Assembly: GCA_021781185.1 (NCBI GenBank)
Contig: JAJXXI010000449.1
Span: 1-7,776 of the forward strand
Direction: 5' to 3'
From: a bacterium
GTDB taxonomy: Bacteria > Verrucomicrobiota > Verrucomicrobiia > Limisphaerales > UBA11358
DNA length: 7,776 nucleotides
Under the pieces are notes generated by a model. That model searched no databases, was not told the origin of the DNA, and saw nothing but the letters and a program-made list of their open reading frames with translations. The translations under genes were made by a program, and so were the position numbers. Within the stretch, counting starts at the first letter, position 1, and each line of letters begins with the position of its first letter. This document shows, piece by piece, positions 1-6,403 of the stretch.

Positions 1-748
1 GGTCGCCACGGGCTACGATGTCATCGTCGCCGCCGGCGGTGACGGCACGGTGAACGAGGTGTTGAACGGGATGGGCGACGAGCCGGACGGCTTTCAACGC
101 GCCCGGCTCGGTGTGCTGCCGCTGGGCACGGTGAATGTCTTTGCGCGTGAATTGAAAATCCCCCTGCGCCTCGAACGCGCCTGGCAGGTGCTCCGGCAGG
201 CACGCGAAACCCGGATTGACGTGGGCCGGGTGGATTTTACCGAGAATGGGAAGCCGACGCAGCGCCATTTCATGCAACTGGCGGGTGCCGGGCTGGATGC
301 ACGGGCGATCGAACTGGTGAGCTGGAAATTGAAAAAGAGCGCCGGCCCGCTCGCCTACGTGGTTGCCGGCATCCAGGCGCTGTCCGAAAAGCAGCCGCGC
401 ATCACGGTCAGCGCAAACGGGAAAAAGCTGGAGGGGGAACTGGCGTTGCTCGGCAATGGAAGGTTTTACGGCGGCACGTTCGAGATTTTTCCCGGGGCGA
501 ATTTGCAAAATGGCCTGCTGGATGCGTGCGTGTTTCCGCGTGTGAACCTGCCGTCCCTGCTGCGGCTTGTCCCCGGTTTTCTGGTGTGCCGGCGTTTTTC
601 GGAACATCGGGTGTGCCGGGTTCGCGGGGAAACATTGGAAGTGCGCAGCGACAGCCCCGTGGCTTTTGAACTGGACGGCGAATGGGCCGGTTATCTGCCG
701 GCGACTTTTTCCGTCGCGCGGGAAAAACTTCGGGTCGTGGTGCCGTGA
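1..748 (+). CDS. YegS/BmrU-family lipid (diacylglycerol-type) kinase, C-terminal part
   Basis: The gene is cut by the left window edge; the first whole codon starts at base 2 and 248 residues are visible. GGDGTVNEVLNG lies at visible residues 12-23, the nucleotide-binding glycine-rich motif of the DAGK catalytic domain. LPLGTVNVFAREL follows at about 39-51, matching the family P-x-GT-x-N-x-FAR block. GNGRFYGG (about 151-158) and ELDGE (about 223-227) belong to the C-terminal beta-sandwich domain seen in YegS and DgkB. Family members phosphorylate diacylglycerol or related lipids with ATP at the inner face of the cytoplasmic membrane; the actual lipid here cannot be read from sequence. Relatives have about 300 residues, so roughly 50 N-terminal residues are missing. 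The GTG at base 50 lies inside the GGDGT motif and is not the start. The pectate lyase gene begins 37 bp downstream on the same strand. Confidence 0.9.
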   Translation, partial: VATGYDVIVAAGGDGTVNEVLNGMGDEPDGFQRARLGVLPLGTVNVFARELKIPLRLERAWQVLRQARETRIDVGRVDFTENGKPTQRHFMQLAGAGLDARAIELVSWKLKKSAGPLAYVVAGIQALSEKQPRITVSANGKKLEGELALLGNGRFYGGTFEIFPGANLQNGLLDACVFPRVNLPSLLRLVPGFLVCRRFSEHRVCRVRGETLEVRSDSPVAFELDGEWAGYLPATFSVAREKLRVVVP

Positions 749-785
749 AACCTTGTCGGCCGCGGCGGCGTCTGCCAACTATGAA

Positions 786-2084
786 ATGATCCCCTTTCGC
801 TGTTTCCGCTGGCCGGCCTTGCTGGTTCTTGGCTCCTCGGTTTTGAACCTCTCCGCCGCCATTATTGGCACCAACACGCCGGCCCGGTCATTGACGGCGG
901 AACGCGTGGCGGCGCTGCCCGCGTGGAAGGCTTATGTGGAAAATTCCATCCGCCAGCGCCAGGCCGACCAGGATTTTCTGCACGCGGAGATGGTGGCGTA
1001 TCACCTCGCCAAGGCCATTCAGCCGCCGTCGTCTGCCTCGCCCACCGGCACGCCGCTGAACCGCCCGGCGGATTGGTATGCCAGCGCTCAGGCGCGGCAC
1101 ATCGCGGACTGCGTGGTGTCGTTTCAAACGCCGGCGGGCGGCTGGAGCAAACACACGGATTTTGCCAGGCACATGCGCCAGCCAGGTGAATTATTTGCCG
1201 GCAACAGCAATTCCCATTTCCTCCTCGCCAACGACTTTGACCGTCCGGCCGACGTGCAATGGAACTACGTCGGCACCTTTGACAATGGTGCCACGACCAC
1301 CGAGCTGCGGTTTCTGGCGAAGGTGATTTCGGCGAACGGCACGAACAGCGCCGCGTGGCGGACGGCGTTTGCGCACGGGCTGGATTATGTTTTCAAGGCG
1401 CAGTTTCCGAACGGCGGCTGGCCGCAGGTCTGGCCGTTGCAGGGCGGTTACCACGATGCCGTGACGTTCAACGATGACGCGATGTTGAACATCCTCAAAT
1501 TGTTGCGCGCCGTGGCCGGCGGACAAAATGATTTCGCCTTTGTGCCGCCGGAGTTGCGTGCCCGGGCGGCCGCCAGCGAGCGGCGGGGCATTGACTGCAT
1601 TCTGGCCGCGCAAATCAAGGTGAACGGGCAACGCACGGTCTGGTGCCAGCAGCACGACGCGCTCACGTTGCAGCCGGTGTCCGCGCGAAATTACGAAATG
1701 CCTTCGGAGTCTTCCAGCGAGAGCGGAACGATCACCCTGTTTCTGATGCAGCTTCCGAATCCGGATGCCGGCGTCGTGGCCGCCGTGAACGCGGCGGCGG
1801 CGTGGTTTGCCCGGACGGAGATCATGGGCAAGGCGTTCCGTGTGGTGGGCGGCGAAAGCCGCAAGCTGGTGGATGCGCCGGGCGCGGGCCCGATCTGGGC
1901 GCGCTACTACCAAATCGGCACCGACCTGCCCATTTATGGCGACCGTGACCAGACCATTCATGACAACGTGAACGAACTCTCGCGGGAACGCCGCAAGGGC
2001 TACGGCTGGTTCAAAGACACCGGCAAGCGCGTTTTGGAGCACTACAAAAAATGGGTCAAGGCGCATCCGCCGGGCTCCGAATGA
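786..2084 (+). CDS. Secreted pectate lyase, polysaccharide lyase family 10
   Basis: The 432-residue product should cleave de-esterified homogalacturonan by beta-elimination outside the cytoplasm. The open frame runs back to 567, but ATG 786 is chosen because it gives a signal peptide: basic start (FRCFRW), hydrophobic core (about 10-20) and likely cleavage near LSAA (22-25). Family 10 blocks follow in order: AGGWSKHTDF (117-126), TFDNGATTTELRFLAKV (164-180), FPNGGWPQVWPL (207-218), FNDDAMLNILKLLR (228-241), WCQQHDALTLQPVSARNYE (286-304) and WARYYQIGTDLPIYGDRD (371-388). Conserved acidic residues D166 and D230/D231 fit calcium or substrate binding. R301 in SARNYE is my candidate for the catalytic arginine, by recollection of the family and not by alignment. 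The domain fills the protein; no carbohydrate-binding module is visible. No Shine-Dalgarno precedes the start. The neighbouring convergent GH28 gene supports a pectin role. Confidence 0.9.
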   Translation: MIPFRCFRWPALLVLGSSVLNLSAAIIGTNTPARSLTAERVAALPAWKAYVENSIRQRQADQDFLHAEMVAYHLAKAIQPPSSASPTGTPLNRPADWYASAQARHIADCVVSFQTPAGGWSKHTDFARHMRQPGELFAGNSNSHFLLANDFDRPADVQWNYVGTFDNGATTTELRFLAKVISANGTNSAAWRTAFAHGLDYVFKAQFPNGGWPQVWPLQGGYHDAVTFNDDAMLNILKLLRAVAGGQNDFAFVPPELRARAAASERRGIDCILAAQIKVNGQRTVWCQQHDALTLQPVSARNYEMPSESSSESGTITLFLMQLPNPDAGVVAAVNAAAAWFARTEIMGKAFRVVGGESRKLVDAPGAGPIWARYYQIGTDLPIYGDRDQTIHDNVNELSRERRKGYGWFKDTGKRVLEHYKKWVKAHPPGSE

Positions 2085-2179
2085 ATCAGCACCAAGGCGG
2101 GGCGGCGGACGCCAGTTGCATCCGCCAAGCCGGCGGTTCCACCCTGCCCGAAAAGGATCGGGAAGTTTCTCCGTCCGGC

Positions 2180-2200
2180 GGCCCGGTTGCAACCGGGGCC
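2180..2200 (-). terminator. GC-rich hairpin after GH28 gene, possible terminator
   Basis: The arms GGCCCGG and CCGGGGCC pair around a TTGCAA loop with one bulged base; the loop's own TT/AA could extend the stem. It lies 10 bp past the GH28 stop codon and 95 bp past the pectate lyase stop codon, in the 126 bp convergent gap. It could serve either strand. No T-run follows on either side, so a classical intrinsic terminator is not shown. A weaker CCGCC/GGCGG hairpin sits at 2122-2136. Confidence 0.3.
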
Positions 2201-2210
2201 ATCCATCAAC

Positions 2211-3470
2211 TCACTTCGCGGCGGATAAATTGAGTCCGGAACCGGTGACGTTTTTGGCTTGGATCAGCGGCCCGTGGTAACCAGTGACCTGGATTTTTGA
2301 AAGGCTGACACCCGTCATGTTTGCCAGCGAAATGCCGCGCGAACAGGTTCCTGAAATATCCGCCAGGGTGAAGCCGTCCAACGGCCGGGCGGCGGGAATG
2401 TTGGTGCCGGCGATCAACTCCGTCACGTCCTGCACGTGAATGTTTGTGAAGCTGAGGTGCTGCACCCGCGCCCATTTCGCCACGTCGCCGCTTACGGGAT
2501 CGGTGGCCTGAATGCCCTTGTTGACCAGGTCAATGCCGATGAAGACCGGCGATTTCAGCACGGTGACATTATCCATCGAGATATTTTCCATGTAGCCTCC
2601 GCGCCCGTCGCGGCTCTTGATGAAAATGGCGTTCTGCCGGCCGGAAATGACGCAGTTCTCAATTCTGACATTGCGGATGCCGCCGGACATTTCCGTGCCG
2701 ATACCGAGCGCGGCAAAGATGGAGCTTTGCAGGCGGCAGTTGCGGATGACGACATTCTCAGTCGGGTGCCCCAGGTTTTGTGCGGCCAGCCCGCGGCCGG
2801 ATTTGAGGGAAATTGCATCGTCGCCGGTGTTGATGTCGCAGTTATCAACGGTCACGCCGTTGCAGGAATCCACGTCCAGGCCGTCGCCGTTGGCGTTGAC
2901 GGTGCGGATGGTCAGGCCGCGCGCGGTGAAATTCTTGCAGAAGAGGATGTGAATGGACCACAACTGCTGGTAAAGCGTGGTGAAATCTTCCAGCACGGCA
3001 TTGGTGCAACCGGTGAGCTCGATGAGCACCGGTCCGCGCGGATTGCGGAGTTTGCTCAAGGTCAGCGGCGGGCCGAATATCGAGCCGCCGCCAGTGATGG
3101 TGACATTGGGGGCATCGACAGCCGAGATGAGCGCGCGATGGCCTTCACGAAATTCACCTTCCCAGCGGACTTTCACCAGCGGGTAATCGGCGAGATCGGG
3201 GCTGCCGACCAGATTGGCGCGGTTGCCCAGTTCCAAGGTCGTGTTCGGGCCGATGACGAGACTGCCTGTCAGATAAACGCCATCGGGCACCAGCACCCGG
3301 CCGCCGCCGGCCGCCGCGCAGGTGTCGAGCGCCTTTTGAAGGGCGGCGGTATCCTTGGTCAGCCCGTTGCCGGTGGCGCCAAAATCACGGACATTCACCG
3401 CCGGTTTGTCGGCGGCGTAAACGGTGGTCGCGAGCAACAGCGTCCCCAGCAAGGAAAGCAAACGGTTCAT
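2211..3470 (-). CDS. Secreted glycoside hydrolase family 28 (polygalacturonase-like) protein
   Basis: The 419-residue product is a right-handed beta-helix pectin hydrolase. ATG 3470 is preferred over the longer frame to 3593 because it gives a signal peptide: MNRLLSLLGTLLLATTVYA, with cleavage likely after VYA (residue 19). The mature N-terminus has the usual VNVRDFGATGNG (25-36), then GGGRVLVPDGVYLTGSL (55-71). Active-site blocks are NGDGLDVDSC (194-203), NTGDDAISLKSG (214-225), GIGTEMSGGIRNV (256-268) and FIKSRDGRGGYMENI (283-297). D196, D217 and D218 match the three catalytic aspartates. The histidine of the classical GHG motif is replaced (A253 by my alignment) and the arginine of RIK is F283, though K285 remains. 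It is therefore a sure family member with uncertain substrate: polygalacturonate, rhamnogalacturonan or another pectic linkage. It is convergent with the pectate lyase gene and divergent from the pyrophosphatase gene. Confidence 0.9.
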   Translation of the reverse strand: MNRLLSLLGTLLLATTVYAADKPAVNVRDFGATGNGLTKDTAALQKALDTCAAAGGGRVLVPDGVYLTGSLVIGPNTTLELGNRANLVGSPDLADYPLVKVRWEGEFREGHRALISAVDAPNVTITGGGSIFGPPLTLSKLRNPRGPVLIELTGCTNAVLEDFTTLYQQLWSIHILFCKNFTARGLTIRTVNANGDGLDVDSCNGVTVDNCDINTGDDAISLKSGRGLAAQNLGHPTENVVIRNCRLQSSIFAALGIGTEMSGGIRNVRIENCVISGRQNAIFIKSRDGRGGYMENISMDNVTVLKSPVFIGIDLVNKGIQATDPVSGDVAKWARVQHLSFTNIHVQDVTELIAGTNIPAARPLDGFTLADISGTCSRGISLANMTGVSLSKIQVTGYHGPLIQAKNVTGSGLNLSAAK

Positions 3471-3482
3471 TGTATGTAAAAA

Positions 3483-3511
3483 AGTTTGCGCCCGACCGCA
3501 GGCGGAGTCAA
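3483..3511 (-). promoter_or_regulatory. Putative sigma-70-type promoter for the GH28 gene
   Basis: On the minus strand TTGACT (3511-3506, five of six consensus bases) is followed after 17 bp by CAAACT (3488-3483, three of six). The -10 box ends 12 nt before the ATG at 3470, so the predicted leader is only a few bases. No Shine-Dalgarno lies between it and the start, consistent with a short-leader transcript. Confidence 0.45.
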
Positions 3512-3524
3512 TTTTGCCTTCGGC

Positions 3525-3553
3525 TTGCTGCCATCGCCAAAACTGGTTAGGCT
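3525..3553 (+). promoter_or_regulatory. Putative promoter for the pyrophosphatase gene
   Basis: TTGCTG (3525-3530) and TAGGCT (3548-3553) are separated by 17 bp, each matching three consensus bases. The -10 box ends 13 nt before ATG 3567, the same spacing seen for the divergent GH28 promoter. The two -35 boxes stand 13 bp apart, back to back. The call is weak on sequence match alone; position and symmetry are the main support. Confidence 0.3.
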
Positions 3554-3566
3554 CCGCCCGCTTTGC

Positions 3567-5240
3567 ATGAGTGAAATCCTTGTCATCGGCCATCGGAACC
3601 CGGACACCGACGCCATTTGTTCGGCCATCGGTTACGCAGAATTCAAGCGCCGCACCGGCATGGCCGAGGCGGTGGCGGCCCGCTGCGGCGACACGAACGA
3701 CCGCATTGATTTTGTGCTGAACACCTTTGGCGTGCCGGCACCCCGGTTCGTGGCCGACGTTTCGCCCAAAGTTTCCGATGTCATGCAGCGGAAAATTCTC
3801 AGTGTGCGCCCGGACTCGACGGCGGCGGAGGCGCTACGGTTGATGGATGAAAAGAACCTCCGCATTCTGCCCGTGCTGGATGCCGATCACAAATGTCTCG
3901 GCCTGCTCTCGCTGTTCAAGCTCAGCAAGTTTCTGTTTCCGGCGGTGAATCGTCATGGCGGCCAGCAGAACTCCCGCGAAGTGTTGTCTTCGCTGGCCGT
4001 CCTTGCCCGGACGCTTGACGGCGAACTGTTCGCCGGCTCCGAAATTGACCGGGAGGAGGAATTGATTCTGATGATCGGCGCGATGGGGTTGGAATCCTTC
4101 GCGGCGCGGCTCGACCAGTTTCCTCCGGAAAAGTGCTGCGTCATCGTCGGCGACCGCTGGGACATCCAGAATGTCGCCATTCGCGAAGGGGTCCGCGTGC
4201 TCATCGTCACCGGCGGCACCAGCGTGGATGCGAAGACCATTGACGCCGCCCGCCGGAAGAACGTCAGCGTCATCACCTCGTCGCACGACACGTCCACCAC
4301 CGCTTCGCTCTGCCGCGCCTCCCTCGCGGTGCGCCATGTGCTGAACGAGGAATTTCTCTGTTTCCGCGAAACTTCACCGTTGGCGGCGGTGCGCGACGAG
4401 GCCACCTCCTCCGGTTATCTCGCGTTTCCCGTGCTGGGCGGCGAAGGCCAGACCGTCGGCATTCTTTCCAAGACTGACTTTTTGAAGACGGTTTCCCGCA
4501 AATTGATTCTGGTGGATCACAACGAACTGTCCCAGGCGGTGCTGGGCGCGGATGAGGTGGAGATCATTGAGATCATTGACCATCACCGCATCGGCTCGCT
4601 GGCCACGCAACAGCCCATTCTGTTCCGCAACGAGCCCGTGGGTTCCACCAGCACGATTGTGGCGGATTGTTTTTTCCGGCAGGGCGTGGAACTGCCGCGT
4701 CCCATCGCCGGGCTGCTGCTGGCCGGGGTGGTTTCCGACACCTTGAATCTGACGTCGCCCACAACCACCGCGCGCGACTCGGAGATTTTGAAAAAACTCG
4801 AAGGCATCGCGCAGGTCAACGCCCGCGAATTCACGGAAAAATTATTCGCCTCCGGATCACTGCTCACGCTCAAGCCCGCGCCGCAGGCCATCACCACCGA
4901 CTGCAAGGAATACGCCGAGAACGGCATCAAGTTCAGCGTCGCGCAGATCGAGGAGATCGGGTTCAACCAGTTCTGGAAGCGGAAAGATGAATTGCTCGCG
5001 GCGCTGGAAGAATACCGCGCCAGCCGGGCCTATTTGTTCTCCACGCTGCTCGTCACGGACGTGACCTCGCAAAACTCCTTGTTGCTGGCCGTCGGCGATG
5101 AAAAGTTCATCAAGCGCATTGATCATCCGCGCCTGGAGCCGGGCATCTACGAATTGCAGGACGTCGTCTCGCGCAAGAAACAGCTTCTGCCCTACCTTAC
5201 GCACTGCCTGCGCGAGAAGGAAAAAGGCGTGAAAGTTTGA
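3567..5240 (+). CDS. ppaC: Manganese-dependent family II inorganic pyrophosphatase with CBS and DRTGG domains
   Basis: The 557-residue cytoplasmic enzyme hydrolyses pyrophosphate to two phosphates, pulling biosynthetic reactions forward. ATG 3567 is chosen because GHRNPDTDAICSAIGYAEF (8-26), the family's N-terminal DHH block, should lie near the start. H9, D13 and D15 are metal ligands; VDHNE (316-320), IDHHRIG (337-343), NEPVGSTSTIV (355-365) and GVVSDT (387-392) complete the DHH domain. SRKKQLLPYL (535-544) is the C-terminal substrate-binding motif of the DHHA2 domain. The regulatory insert holds CBS1 (about 66-125), a DRTGG domain (about 135-250, with GDRWDIQNVAIREGVRVLIV) and CBS2 (about 262-310). 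Described CBS-pyrophosphatases are inhibited by AMP/ADP, and those with DRTGG respond to diadenosine polyphosphates; that regulation is inferred here. Its length fits the DRTGG-containing subgroup. Its stop lies 4 bp from the stop of the convergent gene. Confidence 0.95.
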   Translation: MSEILVIGHRNPDTDAICSAIGYAEFKRRTGMAEAVAARCGDTNDRIDFVLNTFGVPAPRFVADVSPKVSDVMQRKILSVRPDSTAAEALRLMDEKNLRILPVLDADHKCLGLLSLFKLSKFLFPAVNRHGGQQNSREVLSSLAVLARTLDGELFAGSEIDREEELILMIGAMGLESFAARLDQFPPEKCCVIVGDRWDIQNVAIREGVRVLIVTGGTSVDAKTIDAARRKNVSVITSSHDTSTTASLCRASLAVRHVLNEEFLCFRETSPLAAVRDEATSSGYLAFPVLGGEGQTVGILSKTDFLKTVSRKLILVDHNELSQAVLGADEVEIIEIIDHHRIGSLATQQPILFRNEPVGSTSTIVADCFFRQGVELPRPIAGLLLAGVVSDTLNLTSPTTTARDSEILKKLEGIAQVNAREFTEKLFASGSLLTLKPAPQAITTDCKEYAENGIKFSVAQIEEIGFNQFWKRKDELLAALEEYRASRAYLFSTLLVTDVTSQNSLLLAVGDEKFIKRIDHPRLEPGIYELQDVVSRKKQLLPYLTHCLREKEKGVKV

Positions 5241-5244
5241 CCGC

Positions 5245-5679
5245 CTACCCGGTGCTTCGTGGCGGCCGGAACAATCTCGCCGCTTCCGCGTGCGCCATCA
5301 CCACGTCCGGATCACGTTGCAGCGCGTCGAAATAATGCCGGGCAAAACCTTCGCCCGTTTCCGAGGCGACGAGCATGGCGGCGGTTTGCTTCACCAAGGC
5401 TGCGGCCGCAGCGGCGTCGAGCGGCGTTTTCGCCTTGGCGTCCATGGCTTCATCCATCGCCACGATCAGTTGGGATAGCGGCTGCAGCCAGGCAAACCAC
5501 GGATCCCCGGTGAGCAGTTGCAGAAAATGGTTGGGCGAGGTGATGGTGCCGATGTTCTGCTCGTAGCTGATGCGTTCGGAATCCACCAGCGCCTTGTGAA
5601 GATGAAAAAGCGCGTCGCGCAGGAGCGCCAGTTGTTGCCTGGCTTCCGGTGCGGATGATGATGCGGGAGTGTCGTTCAT
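5245..5679 (-). CDS. Uncharacterised protein, translationally coupled to the TMEM175-like channel
   Basis: This 144-residue protein has no domain I can name. It has a short polar Ser/Ala-rich N-terminus, then a strongly patterned core: LRDALFHLHKALVDSERISYE (about 20-40), SPNHFLQLLTGDPWFAWLQPLSQLIVAMDE (about 48-77), and a helical alanine-rich C-terminal half. The core looks like a conserved family in soil bacteria from memory, but no function comes with it. There is no signal peptide or membrane segment, so it is probably cytoplasmic and mostly helical. Its ATG directly abuts the channel gene's stop codon (TGAATG), and GAGGA stands 7 nt before the ATG inside the channel gene's end, the only clear Shine-Dalgarno in the window. 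This implies co-transcription and translational coupling. The stop codon is 4 bp from that of the pyrophosphatase gene. Confidence 0.85.
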   Translation of the reverse strand: MNDTPASSSAPEARQQLALLRDALFHLHKALVDSERISYEQNIGTITSPNHFLQLLTGDPWFAWLQPLSQLIVAMDEAMDAKAKTPLDAAAAAALVKQTAAMLVASETGEGFARHYFDALQRDPDVVMAHAEAARLFRPPRSTG

Positions 5680-6270
5680 TCAATTTTCCTCGCGGCATTC
5701 CTTGAGCGTGCGCTCGATGCGCCGGTCTGGCACCAGCCACATCAACGCCACCAGAACATAAATGCCGCTGGCGATCCAGACGCTGGCAAACGCCAGCGGA
5801 ACCGCAGCGAGATACAGGACCGGCGAGAGCTTGCCTTTCCAGTCAAAGCCCACGGCCTTGGCCAGCAAGGAATCGCGCCCCTGATGCGCGATGATGGACT
5901 GCTGTAGAATCCAGTAAGCGGTCGCCGCCATGAGCAGCACGAAGCCGTAGGCCGCCGTCGGCGTGGCCGCGAGATGGTTTTCACCCATCCAGCCGGTGGC
6001 AAACGGAAACAGAGACAGCCAGAACAGCAGGTGGAGGTTCGCCCATAAAATGCCGCCGTTCACCTGCTTGGTCGCCTGAAACATGTGGTGATGGTTGTTC
6101 CAATAAATGCCAACGTAGATGAAACTCAGAACGTAGCTCAAGAACACGGGCAGCTTTTCCTTGAGCACGGCGAGGTCCGTTCCCTCCGGCACATGCAGTT
6201 CCAGCACCATGATGGTGATGATGATGGCCAGCACGCCGTCGCTGAACGCTTCCAGACGGTTTTTTTCCAT
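5680..6270 (-). CDS. TMEM175-family potassium channel-like membrane protein (DUF1211)
   Basis: The 196-residue product is an integral inner-membrane protein. RLEAFSDGVLAI (5-16) is the family signature (R-x3-FSDG-x2-AI) at the start of the first membrane helix. Hydrophobic helices can be placed at about 8-25, 42-60, 75-95, 105-125 and across 150-180, the last possibly two helices, giving the six-helix plan of bacterial TMEM175. YVGIYWNNHHHMF (52-64) and the loop after it also look family-typical. Bacterial members form tetrameric potassium-permeable channels with a leucine-lined pore instead of a TVGYG filter; ion selectivity here is inferred. The ATG at 6270 puts the signature at residue 5, so no longer start is needed. 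No Shine-Dalgarno precedes it; a promoter-like pair lies 6 nt upstream. It is the first gene of a two-gene unit with the coupled uncharacterised gene. Confidence 0.9.
   Translation of the reverse strand: MEKNRLEAFSDGVLAIIITIMVLELHVPEGTDLAVLKEKLPVFLSYVLSFIYVGIYWNNHHHMFQATKQVNGGILWANLHLLFWLSLFPFATGWMGENHLAATPTAAYGFVLLMAATAYWILQQSIIAHQGRDSLLAKAVGFDWKGKLSPVLYLAAVPLAFASVWIASGIYVLVALMWLVPDRRIERTLKECREEN
5683..5691 (-). promoter_or_regulatory. Shine-Dalgarno of the coupled uncharacterised gene
   Basis: On the minus strand GAGGA, within GAGGAAAAT, stands 7 nt before ATG 5679, inside the last codons of the channel gene. It supports that start and independent or coupled re-initiation at the TGAATG junction. 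No other gene start in the window has a comparable site. Confidence 0.6.
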
Positions 6271-6276
6271 GCGCGC

Positions 6277-6305
6277 AAGATAGCCAAAACGGCCGCGTCT
6301 GTCTT
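6277..6305 (-). promoter_or_regulatory. Putative leaderless promoter for the TMEM175-like operon
   Basis: On the minus strand AAGACA (6305-6300) and TATCTT (6282-6277) are separated by exactly 17 bp; each matches four of six sigma-70 consensus bases. Only six bases separate the -10 box from ATG 6270, so transcription would begin at or next to the start codon. The absence of a Shine-Dalgarno fits a leaderless message. Confidence 0.4.
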
Positions 6306-6327
6306 CAGTAACTATGCCGGCGCAGCA

Positions 6328-6339
6328 GAATAATTATTC
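6328..6339 (+). promoter_or_regulatory. Perfect 12-bp AT-rich palindrome in the divergent TMEM175/radC region
   Basis: GAATAATTATTC reads identically on both strands and is an AT-rich island in GC-rich surroundings. It lies between the divergent channel and radC genes, about 20 bp upstream of the proposed channel -35 box, and overlaps a possible radC -35 region (TTATTC, 17 bp, then TAAAAT at 6357-6362). It could be an operator or simply an AT-rich upstream element. No second copy is seen in the window. Confidence 0.3.
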
Positions 6340-6403
6340 ACGGAACAGAGCCGGGGTAAAATTTTTCGTGTATTTCGCCGGTTTCGTGGTTAAACCATTT
6401 CGC

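Noticed and set aside
50..52. GTG as the start of the lipid kinase gene
   Set aside because: It falls within the GGDGT nucleotide-binding motif, whose first residues are encoded upstream to the window edge.
567..785. Upstream extension of the pectate lyase frame
   Set aside because: It overlaps the end of the lipid kinase gene in another frame and would bury the signal peptide; ATG 786 gives a normal secreted protein.
1191..2192. Open frame of 333 codons on the - strand, antisense to the pectate lyase gene
   Set aside because: Its translation is arginine-rich and domain-free, typical of a shadow frame; the sense strand encodes clear family 10 motifs.
2436..3479. Long open frame of 347 codons on the + strand, antisense to the GH28 gene
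   Set aside because: It lies wholly opposite a well-supported GH28 gene, has no recognisable domain or signal peptide, and is the kind of shadow frame that GC-rich codon use produces.
3471..3593. N-terminal extension of the GH28 frame
   Set aside because: It would overlap the pyrophosphatase start and place 41 polar residues before an excellent signal peptide.
6205..6230. Trinucleotide-like run of ATG/GTG repeats
   Set aside because: It encodes the Ile/Met-rich first membrane helix of the TMEM175-like protein; codon choice explains it.
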